A stretch of 14,876 nt of DNA from Methanothrix sp. (GTDB lineage Archaea; Halobacteriota; Methanosarcinia; Methanotrichales; Methanotrichaceae), in contig JAAZNX010000026.1 of NCBI GenBank assembly GCA_012798025.1, positions 1 through 14,876 of the forward strand. Direction: 5' to 3'. Below, piece by piece: positions 7,960-14,738 of the stretch; within the stretch, counting starts at the first letter, position 1; every line of letters begins with the position of its first letter. The notes below the pieces were generated by a model, which was not told the origin of the DNA, did not search any database, and saw nothing but the letters and a program-made list of their open reading frames with translations. Both the position numbers and the translations under genes were made by a program.

Positions 7960-7961
7960 TG

Positions 7962-8402
7962 CTAGATCACCCTGGCCCCCGTGACGATCTCCGCCTCCAG
8001 CCCCTCGACCACAGGATCTCCAAAAGTGGCCCCGTCCGAGCGAACGCTGTAGCAGAGGGTTGCGCCTTCGCCCGGCCCCAAAGAGAGCTTCCAGTGGTAG
8101 TCATAGACGTCACCCATGGGAACGACCTTGGCAGCCGGAGAGACGGAGACTGCTTCCTGCCTCAGCACCTCATGCAACTTGAAGGATCTCGTCAGATCGC
8201 TGTGATTTTTTATCTCGATCTTGACGGCAGAAAGGCCATTTTGCATCTCTACATGTCGAAACACAAGAAGGTTGCCCATTATCTTGGCCACCACTGGGCC
8301 GATGTCCGGTTCATCTTTTTCCAGGATATCCGAGAGCTTCTTGGCAATTCTGGGTAGGATCTTTCTTATGATCTCCTCCTTCTCCCGGCGCTCAGAGAGC
8401 AT
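7962..8402 (-). CDS. top6B: Topoisomerase VI subunit B, C-terminal part downstream of in-frame TAG
   Basis: These 146 residues are in the same frame as the N-terminal part of top6B, separated only by TAG and five further sense codons (LSRQS). The N-terminal 50 residues ([21 protein letters not shown], then DILEKDEP and PVVAKIMG) resemble the long helix at the end of the Top6B transducer, which in known structures reaches subunit A. Residues 50-146 look all-beta ([30 protein letters not shown]), matching the extra C-terminal Ig-like domain known in methanogen Top6B. The first possible start within this part is ATG at 8402, preceded only by a weak AGG. It could be a separately initiated fragment, the translated tail of a read-through product, or dead sequence. 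The frame has no other stop and shows no decay. It ends with TAG next to top6A. Confidence 0.75.
   Translation of the reverse strand: MLSERREKEEIIRKILPRIAKKLSDILEKDEPDIGPVVAKIMGNLLVFRHVEMQNGLSAVKIEIKNHSDLTRSFKLHEVLRQEAVSVSPAAKVVPMGDVYDYHWKLSLGPGEGATLCYSVRSDGATFGDPVVEGLEAEIVTGARVI
7965..7971 (-). promoter_or_regulatory. Strong Shine-Dalgarno of top6A inside the top6B 3' end
   Basis: On the minus strand GGTGATC, complementary to the archaeal 16S 3' tail, lies 5 bases before the top6A ATG and overlaps the last sense codon and stop of the preceding frame. It fixes the top6A start and contrasts with the weak signals before top6B and before the internal Met of its C-terminal part. Confidence 0.75.
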
Positions 8403-8417
8403 GCTCTGCCTGCTAAG

Positions 8418-8420
8418 CTA
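8418..8420 (-). other. In-frame amber codon interrupting top6B (codon 460)
   Basis: The triplet TAG follows VARKLRR and precedes LSRQS. Counting from the ATG at 9797 it is codon 460; without it the frame runs 611 codons, a normal length for methanogen Top6B with a C-terminal domain. From memory of the family, this position often holds Tyr (a LRRYLS-type stretch), so a single TAC or TAT to TAG change would explain it. The alternative of pyrrolysine or other recoding is weakened by TAG being used as an ordinary stop in neighbouring genes. Confidence 0.85.
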
Positions 8421-9797
8421 GCGGCGCAGCTTCCTTGCTACATCTTTCAGTCCCAGATCTATCTCTGCCAGAATTTCGGGCACGTCTGCCACAGCATCCT
8501 TGCTCTCTGATGTGAATGGAATATTTGTCGAGGCGATATGCACAAGTAGCACCGCCGGACCGACGGGGACGCCTGAGCCTGTGGGCTGACCGAGAGAATA
8601 GTTCTTCCAAGAGACGCTCTCAACAGCGTGAGTGATTGCACATGCTCCCTGCTGGTAGACTAAAGGAACGCGATTGGCAAATCTGAGGATCTCCACACGG
8701 CCCTCCTTCTCCAGCTCTCCGCCAAATCCAAGGCCCACCTCAACCAAGAAGGGATTGCCTGAGTAAACTGAGACGGGCCTGACTGTTGTGGCTATGAAGT
8801 CCAGGCTGAACTCCTTCTCCAGGCCCGCCTTGATCAGGTCCTCTCCAATTGGAGACAAGCAGTCTACCGGTGGAGACTTCACCCTGATCTGTTTGAAGGC
8901 CGCCAAAAGGCGTTTCGCCTCATCGTGGTTCAAGTCTGCAGGAGGCCGCTCAGGGTCTAGGTCCGCCAAATTGCATAGCTCCTGGGCTGATATCGTGCCA
9001 ATGCTGGAGAATGTCTCCCTCAAGAAGACGCGCAGCTTCTTCTTGTCAGTGTACCTGAGGAGCTTGATCAGCTCGCCAAGCTCAATTCCTGCGGGATGGG
9101 GTTGAATTGCATAGGCCCTCTTGGGCAAGACCTCTGTAGCCCTCTCGAAGACCTCGACGTTGCCTTCCGGCTCCACCAGGGTTATGCGAGCATGCGGGTT
9201 GACTATGGCAGCGCTCTTCAGTGAGCCGAAGACAGACTGGCGACGGCTTCGAACATAAGAGCCCTCCATCTCCATCTCCACTCTAGTGCCTCGAGGCCGC
9301 TCCCAGTCCACATCTTCTGCCTTGAGTATCTCGGGCTCGTTCTTCATTGTATTTATCATGAGCTCGCAATAATGGGCAGGCCTGCCAGGACCGATCTTGG
9401 AGATCACTTTGGTAGGCTTGCCGCTTGTAAGCTGTGAATAAAGCACAGCCGCAGAGATCCCGATGCCCTGCTGGCCGCGGCTCTGGCGTAACGTGTGAAA
9501 ACGCGAGCCGTAAAGCAACTTAGCAAAAACTCTTGGAATCTCATCGGAGACGATGCCAGGTCCGTTGTCCTCTACTATGACCTGATAATAATCGCCGTTG
9601 CGTTTTACCTGCACGAAGATATCCGGCAGTATTCCGGCATCCTCGCAGGCGTCCAGGGAATTGTCCACTGCCTCTTTCACGCAGGTAATGAGGGCGCGAG
9701 GTGCCGAGTCGAACCCAAGTATCTGCCGGTTTTTCTCAAAAAATTCGGCTACAGAGATGGCCTTTTGCTGCTTGGCCAGCTCCTCGGCAATTTCCAT
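8418..9797 (-). CDS. top6B: Topoisomerase VI subunit B, ATPase and transducer part (ends at in-frame TAG)
   Basis: The 459-residue N-terminal part of the ATP-binding subunit of topoisomerase VI. The Bergerat (GHKL) ATPase is intact: N-box [11 protein letters not shown] (41-51), VEDNGPGI (75-82) and the lid/G2 motif [10 protein letters not shown] (108-117). An H2TH region lies about 230-310, then the transducer, with the switch lysine in [13 protein letters not shown] (Lys433). Translation then meets TAG only 26 residues later, before the end of the transducer helices that contact subunit A; family members continue well past this point. If translation really stops here, the product should bind ATP but would pair poorly with subunit A. 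The ATG start fits the family ([19 protein letters not shown] follows at once), but no Shine-Dalgarno is visible; a pyrimidine tract fills the 19-base gap from the Lrp-like gene. Confidence 0.93.
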   Translation of the reverse strand: MEIAEELAKQQKAISVAEFFEKNRQILGFDSAPRALITCVKEAVDNSLDACEDAGILPDIFVQVKRNGDYYQVIVEDNGPGIVSDEIPRVFAKLLYGSRFHTLRQSRGQQGIGISAAVLYSQLTSGKPTKVISKIGPGRPAHYCELMINTMKNEPEILKAEDVDWERPRGTRVEMEMEGSYVRSRRQSVFGSLKSAAIVNPHARITLVEPEGNVEVFERATEVLPKRAYAIQPHPAGIELGELIKLLRYTDKKKLRVFLRETFSSIGTISAQELCNLADLDPERPPADLNHDEAKRLLAAFKQIRVKSPPVDCLSPIGEDLIKAGLEKEFSLDFIATTVRPVSVYSGNPFLVEVGLGFGGELEKEGRVEILRFANRVPLVYQQGACAITHAVESVSWKNYSLGQPTGSGVPVGPAVLLVHIASTNIPFTSESKDAVADVPEILAEIDLGLKDVARKLRR

Positions 9798-9801
9798 AGC
9801 T

Positions 9802-9816
9802 AAAGGAAAAAGAGGG
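9802..9816 (-). terminator. Pyrimidine tract between the Lrp-like gene and top6B
   Basis: The minus strand reads CCCTCTTTTTCCTTT, filling nearly the whole gap between the Lrp-like stop (9817) and the top6B ATG (9797). A five-T run can weaken or end archaeal transcription, so this may partly separate the RPA/Lrp transcript from top6. It also replaces any ribosome site. No hairpin is seen. Confidence 0.3.
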
Positions 9817-10047
9817 CTAGAGCTCGGCCCCGACCACAGTCTGGGTGGCAGTGACGTTGTCTATCTCACGAATGACATCCACGAGCTTGTTCAGCATGCT
9901 CAGACCCTCTACCTCGATTATGACCACGAAGTCGAATTCGCCGAATACATGGTAGACGTCTTTGATGCCATCGATATCCTGCAAAGCATTGTAGACAGTC
10001 TTCTCCTGTCCTGGGACCACCTTCACCATCGTTACTCCAATTACCAT
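9817..10047 (-). CDS. Stand-alone Lrp/AsnC ligand-binding (RAM) domain protein
   Basis: A 76-residue protein consisting only of the regulatory alpha-beta domain of Lrp/AsnC factors, without the helix-turn-helix half. Visible features are [18 protein letters not shown] (5-22), the [19 protein letters not shown] centre (about 30-48) and the terminal TATQTVV strand (about 67-73). Stand-alone RAM proteins form oligomers and can bind amino acids; some are thought to pair with full-length Lrp proteins. No DNA-binding function can be claimed. The start is well supported: GGGTGAT sits 5-6 bases before the ATG, with a TATA box about 35-40 bases upstream. It ends in TAG and lies between the RPA operon and top6B, with its own promoter overlapping the end of the RPA-associated gene. 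Confidence 0.85.
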   Translation of the reverse strand: MVIGVTMVKVVPGQEKTVYNALQDIDGIKDVYHVFGEFDFVVIIEVEGLSMLNKLVDVIREIDNVTATQTVVGAEL

Positions 10048-10052
10048 GTTAT

Positions 10053-10090
10053 ATCACCCATGTTACAGAGCTTCAGCACATTATATAAAA
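10053..10090 (-). promoter_or_regulatory. Promoter and ribosome site of the Lrp-like gene
   Basis: The minus strand holds TTTTATATAA (10090-10081), a strong archaeal TATA box, followed by GGGTGAT (10059-10053), a near-perfect Shine-Dalgarno, before the ATG at 10047. The predicted leader is about 12-15 bases. The box sits only a few bases beyond the stop codon of the RPA-associated gene, showing that the Lrp-like gene can be transcribed independently. Confidence 0.6.
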
Positions 10091-10094
10091 CTTT

Positions 10095-10916
10095 TCAGCT
10101 CTTTCTGCCTATATGGTAGGTCTCCACCTCTTCGTCGCCCCCTTGCTCGGGCCAGCCATTCAAAGACTCACTTTTTTTGGACCTGGGTCTCTTTGCAACA
10201 GGCCTCTCGGCCTCTTGAAGCTGCTTGATCTTGGCCTCAGGCTTGACTGCGCTCTCTGTCGCCACTTCTGTGCTGCTCTCGGCCAAGTCAGCTCTCAAAG
10301 ATGAGAGGGCGCGAATTACCATTTGCTTGTAGTGCTCAATGTCAGTGTGATAATGCTCCATGGCCCTCTGTGCATCCTGGACCGGTGAGGATGATGAAAC
10401 CCTGTCAGCGGTATCAAAGTCAATGCTGACCGAAACGGGCTTGACGCTCTTCAAGACCTGCAGCCGCTCTGATGTACGCCTGGCTGTGTCCATGATCCAC
10501 TGATCTCTGGTAGCCTTATCCACCTGTTGAATGGACTCGGCGCGCAGGGAGATGATGATGTTACCATCTTCAGTCTGATAGAGATTGGGCTTGCCCACCA
10601 CTGCTACATAGGCCGGAGCCTCGATGTTGGCCAGGATCTGTGCAGCCTCTGGTTGATACTGACCGGCGTAGATCAGGATGCTGCCAGTAGGATCGACCAC
10701 TCTGCCTCGCCAGTACTCAGTGTCACCGCCTATGTCGTCCTTCTCGGTTAAAGTGCCGACAAAGAAGACGCGGTTGCATTTTGCCCCGGTTGGCGTAAGC
10801 AGGTACTGAGGAGCATACTGGTGCTGATCCTCTCCGTCTCGGAAAGAGTAGTTGGAGCTCTTCAGCTCCTCGGCGAAGATCCGGCGCGCTACCTCACGAG
10901 AAAATCCCGCCATCAT
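10095..10916 (-). CDS. RPA-associated protein (COG3390-type OB-fold)
   Basis: A 273-residue partner of archaeal RPA, related to the RPA-associated proteins encoded next to rpa genes in haloarchaea. The N-terminal 30 residues (AGFSREVARRIFAEELKSS) are characteristic, followed by an OB-fold region: NRVFFVGTLTEKDDIG, YWRGRVVDPTGSILIYAGQY and PAYVAVVGKP (about 50-110). Residues 115-155 are helical; the C-terminal 100 residues are charged, low complexity and probably flexible, with a basic patch (KRPRSKK). It likely acts with RPA on single-stranded DNA in replication and repair. Start choice: GTG (10919) and two ATG codons (10916, 10913) are in tandem; GGGGGTG best serves an ATG, and the one at 10916 overlaps the RPA stop by one base. 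Tight coupling implies balanced synthesis with RPA. Confidence 0.88.
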   Translation of the reverse strand: MMAGFSREVARRIFAEELKSSNYSFRDGEDQHQYAPQYLLTPTGAKCNRVFFVGTLTEKDDIGGDTEYWRGRVVDPTGSILIYAGQYQPEAAQILANIEAPAYVAVVGKPNLYQTEDGNIIISLRAESIQQVDKATRDQWIMDTARRTSERLQVLKSVKPVSVSIDFDTADRVSSSSPVQDAQRAMEHYHTDIEHYKQMVIRALSSLRADLAESSTEVATESAVKPEAKIKQLQEAERPVAKRPRSKKSESLNGWPEQGGDEEVETYHIGRKS

Positions 10917-12142
10917 CACACCCCCATCGAGCCAATCAGCTCATCAACCTTGTCTGCAGTCACCGGCGATGCCTCATTTATCGTCTCAACCAGAAGATAG
11001 CGATCGACCCTCGGCCCAGTGACGCTGAAGTATCTGCCCACCAGCTTGCTCTCGATCAAACCGCGCACCACCTCGTGATCGAGCGCTTCCATAGCCATCC
11101 GTCTGGCTTCATCCAGCGTGAGCCCAACCAAGCGCTCCGTGGTCTCACGGTTGATCAGCACATCCTGCACGTGACTGCCATCGTCGATGACAGCTTTTAT
11201 GCGCAGATCGTAGGTGCCTTCCACCTTTCCATGCTCGCTGCAGATGCCCTTGGCCAACGAACGCTTACAAGCGGGACATCGCTTGATCAGGCCTGAGCCC
11301 TTCTGCACATCTACCAGGGCACCAGCGAACTCCACCGCTTGTGATCCCACCTCAATATCGATATCCAGCGGCTCAATTTTGCTTGTGCGGTTTAACTTTA
11401 CGCTAAACCTTCCCTGAAACTCGTCCGTGACCACATTTTTCAGATGGTAGCTCTTGCCCTCCTCCAGATTTGGCAGGTCAGCCTTGGTCCACTTCACGAA
11501 CTTGATGGAACCGGTATCGTCTCCAATCAAACCCGATTGAGAGATGGCATCGCTGTTCGTCTCCCAGAGCTGTGTCACCTTTACAGTCAGATCTATCCAT
11601 CGGCCTGGCTCATCGATCTCCACGACTTTGAGATGTTCCACCGGTCTTATGCTGGGCTTTGCCTCGACTTCGTTTTCCAGAGCCTGGATCTGGCTGGCTC
11701 GGTTCAGCTTTACATTGAACCTGCCTTGAAACTCATCGGTGACCGCATTCTTCAGAAGATAGCTCTTGCCAAGCTCCAGATCTGGCAGGCCTGACTTTGC
11801 CCACTTCACGAACCTTATGGATCCTGAGTCGTCGCCCAAGAGGCCAGTTTGAGAGATGGCTTGCGTTGCGGGTTCCCAAAGGTCCAGAACCTTTACCTCC
11901 AGATCTATCCACTTGCCTGGCCCGTTGATCTCAGAGACCTTGACCATAACAGAACCTGGCCTGGAAAAGGGCATTGCTCCATGCTCCTTCAGAAAATAAT
12001 TCAAAACCGATCTGCGCGCCTCGCCATCCGGCACGCGGAATTCTTCGATGAGCTTCTTTAGGCGAGACTCGATCTCTTCGCTTGGGACATCTATCTTTTG
12101 ATCCCTGAGGCGAGAGGATATCTGATCCACCAGTTCTTTCAT
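10916..12142 (-). CDS. Archaeal RPA-type single-stranded DNA-binding protein
   Basis: A 408-residue replication protein A homologue that coats single-stranded DNA. A helical N-terminus (1-60) resembles that of euryarchaeal RPA. Two highly similar OB-folds follow (about 67-155 and 172-259), each with GxWIDLxVKVxxLWE, GDDxGSIxFVKW and VTDEFQGRFxVKLNR. A zinc motif, CPACKRSLAKGICSEH (Cys289, Cys292, Cys301, His304), sits at the start of a third OB-like domain with YDLRIKAVIDDGSHVQDVLI (311-330). The CxxC-x8-CxxH type zinc finger within the last OB-fold is known in archaeal RPA41-type proteins. The ATG has an AGGGGG ribosome site about 10 bases away and a TATA box about 55-62 bases upstream. It forms an operon with the RPA-associated gene, which begins on its stop codon. 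Confidence 0.92.
   Translation of the reverse strand: MKELVDQISSRLRDQKIDVPSEEIESRLKKLIEEFRVPDGEARRSVLNYFLKEHGAMPFSRPGSVMVKVSEINGPGKWIDLEVKVLDLWEPATQAISQTGLLGDDSGSIRFVKWAKSGLPDLELGKSYLLKNAVTDEFQGRFNVKLNRASQIQALENEVEAKPSIRPVEHLKVVEIDEPGRWIDLTVKVTQLWETNSDAISQSGLIGDDTGSIKFVKWTKADLPNLEEGKSYHLKNVVTDEFQGRFSVKLNRTSKIEPLDIDIEVGSQAVEFAGALVDVQKGSGLIKRCPACKRSLAKGICSEHGKVEGTYDLRIKAVIDDGSHVQDVLINRETTERLVGLTLDEARRMAMEALDHEVVRGLIESKLVGRYFSVTGPRVDRYLLVETINEASPVTADKVDELIGSMGV
11366..11629 (-). repeat. Second copy of the tandem OB-fold unit in RPA
   Basis: Encodes residues 172-259 of the RPA protein, closely similar to residues 67-155: GxWIDL, GDDTGSIKFVKW, VTDEFQGRFSVKLNR. The repeat spacing is about 104 residues. 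Similarity extends to the DNA, for example matching stretches around the EFQGRF codons, indicating an internal gene duplication. Confidence 0.8.
11678..11944 (-). repeat. First copy of the tandem OB-fold unit in RPA
   Basis: Encodes residues 67-155 of the RPA protein. It shares with the second copy the KWIDLEVKVLDLWE, GDDSGSIRFVKW and VTDEFQGRFNVKLNR blocks, differing mostly by conservative changes. Each unit is one OB-fold, so the protein has duplicated its single-stranded DNA-binding surface. Confidence 0.8.
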
Positions 12143-12196
12143 GACATTCTGCCCCCTAATTTTTATTGAGAGGTGACTTCAACTTGGCTGAGATAC

Positions 12197-12204
12197 TATT
12201 TAAA
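12197..12204. promoter_or_regulatory. TATA box in the rpa/nop5 divergent promoter region
   Basis: The minus strand reads TTTAAATA, a consensus archaeal TATA box, placing an RPA transcript start near 12175 with a leader of about 30 bases. The element is almost symmetrical (TATTTAAA on the plus strand), and at the usual spacing would give plus-strand starts near 12228, just ahead of the nop5 ATG at 12246. One box may therefore serve both directions. Confidence 0.5.
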
Positions 12205-12245
12205 GGAGAGCTGTGCGGGGCGAAAGTAATCTATGCCAGGCAGTC

Positions 12246-13175
12246 ATGGAAAGACAGCTGATGCAGATCGCTGCGTGGTTTGGAAAAATTGATCAGGAGA
12301 CGGGTTCCTTCCTCCCAGCAGGAGATACCGGTGCGATGGTCGAGGCGCTACTATGTCAGGAGATACATGCAGCGTGCCCTGCCCAGCAGCCCGATTTGCG
12401 CGCTATGGCGAAGGGTTGCGGATTTGTGGCTGGCGATCGCGAATACAACTTTCTCCTGAAGGAGGTGGCCATGGAGAAGGTCCGCCGCCAGCTCAAACTA
12501 CTGGTTACAGCTGAGCAGGACCTGCTTCAGGCTGTGGAGGCCCTTGATGACCTCAGCAGGGTCGTGAACCTGCTGGACGAACGGCTCTACGAGTGGTCCC
12601 GCCTGCGCCGGCAGGAGATCGTGCACGGGAAAGATCTGGCAGAAGCCCTATCACATGACTCTGTCACAGGCGAGCTGGCAAGAACCATTCTTAGCCTCAG
12701 AAGGTCACATACCGCAATGGAATCTGAGGTGAGCAATACAGTGCAAAGCATTGCCCCCAATCTCTCCAGCCTGGCAGGCCCAATTCTGGCTGCAAGGCTC
12801 ATCTCCAGATCAGGCGGCTTAAGAGTGCTGGCTGAGATGCCCTCCAGCCGCATTCAGCTCATCGGCGCTGAGAAGTCGCTTTTCAAGCATCTGCATGGCC
12901 ATGCCCCTTCGCCCAAGCATGGCATCATCTACCGCCATCCGGCAGTGATCGGTGTCCCAAAGAGGCTCAGAGGCAAGGCGGCCAGGGCTCTGGCTGGAAA
13001 GCTGGCGATCGCCGCCAGGTTGGACTACTACGGCTCCGGGCTTTTGCCTGACCTGAAGGCTGCTTTGGATAGGCGCCTGGCGGAGATAGGCCGCAGTAAA
13101 AGGAGAGCTCCGCAGACGAAGAGCTGGGGATCAGATTTATATTCAAAAGCGCCTTCATACGACCGCAAGGGTTGA
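12246..13175 (+). CDS. nop5: Nop5/Nop56-family box C/D RNP scaffold protein
   Basis: A 309-residue Nop5 protein, which in archaea joins L7Ae-bound box C/D guide RNA to the methyltransferase fibrillarin for 2'-O-methylation of rRNA and tRNA. The N-terminal domain begins with IAAWFGKID (8-16). A long coiled-coil follows (about 75-165). The Nop domain (about 166-275) carries SLAGPILAARLISRSGGL, the signature GAEKSLFKHL (207-216), PKHGIIYRHP (223-232) and GKAARALAGKLAIAARLDYY. It is somewhat short for the family. An in-frame GTG at 12213, with a good AAAGGAG site, would add 11 residues; I prefer the ATG because homologues begin close to the WFG strand. Fibrillarin, normally the next gene in many archaea, is absent here. 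A secreted protein gene follows after 9 bases. Confidence 0.92.
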   Translation: MERQLMQIAAWFGKIDQETGSFLPAGDTGAMVEALLCQEIHAACPAQQPDLRAMAKGCGFVAGDREYNFLLKEVAMEKVRRQLKLLVTAEQDLLQAVEALDDLSRVVNLLDERLYEWSRLRRQEIVHGKDLAEALSHDSVTGELARTILSLRRSHTAMESEVSNTVQSIAPNLSSLAGPILAARLISRSGGLRVLAEMPSSRIQLIGAEKSLFKHLHGHAPSPKHGIIYRHPAVIGVPKRLRGKAARALAGKLAIAARLDYYGSGLLPDLKAALDRRLAEIGRSKRRAPQTKSWGSDLYSKAPSYDRKG

Positions 13176-13184
13176 GGTGTGCAG

Positions 13185-13808
13185 ATGAGATGGTTGCTTG
13201 GATTGCTGTTGGTTTCGGCACTATGTATTGCTGGCACAACATTTTTTGCCTTTACAGCTCATGGGACACCAGTAAACCTCACCGAGCATTCCTGGATTTA
13301 TAGCTCAGGATTCATGACAGACCAGAGGATCTACCAGACCGAGTCGGGCTACCATGGACAGAAGGCTGTGACGGGAACGCGTGGAAGTGGCGTAGTCTCT
13401 CGAACCATTGATGCTCAGGTTTTCGGCGGCTATGGAGATGGCACTGATGACATGTATCTCAATGAATGGGGCGTTTATCAATCTCGGTCATATACCCAGC
13501 CACTTACACAAAGCGATCTTAAAAATGCCCTGTGCGTTAAGAATTACGAGGTCGGATCGGTCTACTCAGAGAGCTACTCAGACCTGAAGGATCTCATCAA
13601 GGATACGACAATTAAGCAGGATGACAACGTCTCTGTGTACGATGTCCATTCCGAAGTCCAGGGCACGGCCAAAGTCGGAGCAATAGTTCGAGGCGGACCG
13701 GGTGGGATCACAGCCTACAGTATGAGCGGAACCTATATGGGATACACAAATATGAGAAATAATATCGAGACAGGAAATGCCTCGATACTGACTTTGCCAT
13801 GTCCCTGA
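13185..13808 (+). CDS. Secreted protein of unknown function
   Basis: A 207-residue protein I do not recognise. Residues 1-27 form a hydrophobic signal or anchor segment (RWLLGLLLVSALCIAG and on), probably cleaved near TAHG. The mature part is rich in Gly, Ser, Thr and Tyr, with alternating polar and aromatic positions (SGYHGQKAVTGTRGSGVVS, VFGGYGDGTDD, YQSRSYTQ), suggesting beta-strands of a surface or extracellular protein. Only two cysteines lie outside the signal (about 115 and 206), possibly a disulphide. The ATG at 13185 is chosen over GTG at 13179 because GAGGTG lies 5 bases before it, overlapping the nop5 stop. It is thus placed in one unit with nop5, an unexpected pairing. The stop is 12 bases from that of the convergent marker 8 gene. 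Confidence 0.75.
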   Translation: MRWLLGLLLVSALCIAGTTFFAFTAHGTPVNLTEHSWIYSSGFMTDQRIYQTESGYHGQKAVTGTRGSGVVSRTIDAQVFGGYGDGTDDMYLNEWGVYQSRSYTQPLTQSDLKNALCVKNYEVGSVYSESYSDLKDLIKDTTIKQDDNVSVYDVHSEVQGTAKVGAIVRGGPGGITAYSMSGTYMGYTNMRNNIETGNASILTLPCP

Positions 13809-13820
13809 AATTGCAGTCCT

Positions 13821-14666
13821 TCACACCAGTGGACGAGGCTGTTTCTTCTCAGGCAGGACCGGCAGCTGCATTGTATTGATTAGCAGCGGCTGATCCACTG
13901 CTTTGGCCCGCTCCACCAGCAGTTCCTTGCCCCATTGGGTCAGGCCAAACAAGGGCACAGCCGTGCCCACCTGTACCAGAGGCTTGACCTGTTCTCGGAT
14001 GTGCTTGGAGGCGCAACCCGTCACGATGTCCGCCACGGCCAAGAGCCTTTCAGCGTCCTCAGAGCTTATGCCCGTGAGGTGAACCCCGATTATCATTATC
14101 CGTATCCCAGCCGCAGTTTCCAGCTCACGAAGTTTCTCTGCCGCTTCTGCGTCTGCTACGGTGACTGCAAACCTCTTATAGCCATTGGACGCCGCCCAAA
14201 TTGCTCCTTTTACTTGGTCGATCTTAGCATCTTGAGCTGAGAGCACATGTCCACCCCTGGCCTCGATTCCTTCCTGCACTTCCAAGATCGGGTCTGTCTT
14301 CGTCAATCCTGATATCCAGCCGCCCATGCCTTGCACGAGATTTGGATTGGATGTTATGACAGTCCCAGCGCCATCGCATACTGTGACTGCAGCATCGATT
14401 ATGTCCTTCTCAAGTCCTGTCATCATCGACTCAGAAGCCCCAAAGCCTACAAATGTCCCCATCTCCAGCCTGCGCCTTGGCGAGAACATGCCGTGCTCCT
14501 TTATTCTAAACTCCATATTCGCTGCAGCTGCCTGTGATGTCACCTTTTTGATTCCTCTGACTTTGTCAAAGAGAGGACACCATTCGATCAATGGTTCGCT
14601 TGCTTCCTGCACCATCTCATTCTCGACCTTGACTTTGGATCTGCCCAGAAGTTCCATGATGTGCAT
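13821..14666 (-). CDS. Methanogenesis marker protein 8 (DUF2099 family)
   Basis: A 281-residue protein of the methanogenesis marker 8 family, found almost only in methanogens and related archaea; its biochemical role is not established. Family-like blocks are HIMELLGRSKV (2-12), EPLIEWCPLFDKVRGI (24-39), NMEFRIKEHGMF (49-60), FVGFGASE (about 72-79), TVCDGAGTVITSNPNLVQGM (about 95-114) with GGWISGL next, and AKIDQVKGAIWAASNGYKRF (about 147-166). Several Cys and the DGAGT/GG stretches hint at a nucleotide or metal site, but that is a guess. The ATG is secured by GGAGG 5 bases upstream and a TATA box about 60 bases upstream. The gene stands alone on the minus strand, convergent with the nop5 unit. 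Its presence is the best single indicator that the organism is a methanogen. Confidence 0.92.
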   Translation of the reverse strand: MHIMELLGRSKVKVENEMVQEASEPLIEWCPLFDKVRGIKKVTSQAAAANMEFRIKEHGMFSPRRRLEMGTFVGFGASESMMTGLEKDIIDAAVTVCDGAGTVITSNPNLVQGMGGWISGLTKTDPILEVQEGIEARGGHVLSAQDAKIDQVKGAIWAASNGYKRFAVTVADAEAAEKLRELETAAGIRIMIIGVHLTGISSEDAERLLAVADIVTGCASKHIREQVKPLVQVGTAVPLFGLTQWGKELLVERAKAVDQPLLINTMQLPVLPEKKQPRPLV

Positions 14667-14725
14667 TTAAGCCTCCAAAATAGGCATGTCTGTAGCCCCT
14701 TGTCTTTGCATCTACGCTTCGATCA

Positions 14726-14732
14726 TATATAA
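14726..14732 (-). promoter_or_regulatory. TATA box of the methanogenesis marker 8 gene
   Basis: The minus strand reads TTATATA within GAGTTATATATGATC, about 60 bases upstream of the ATG at 14666, predicting a leader of about 35-40 bases that contains the GGAGG ribosome site (14671-14675 region). A regular array of G4 tracts begins 7 bases upstream of it. Confidence 0.55.
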
Positions 14733-14738
14733 CTCATA

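Noticed and set aside
8418..8420. General reassignment of TAG to pyrrolysine in this organism
   Set aside because: TAG ends the Trm112-like gene, the Lrp-like gene and top6B itself, each at the expected family length, and no pyl genes are in view. A special case at codon 460 stays open but is not the favoured reading.
11366..11944. RPA repeat as an assembly duplication artefact
   Set aside because: The two copies differ at many codons and are separated by a distinct linker, so they are true diverged copies.
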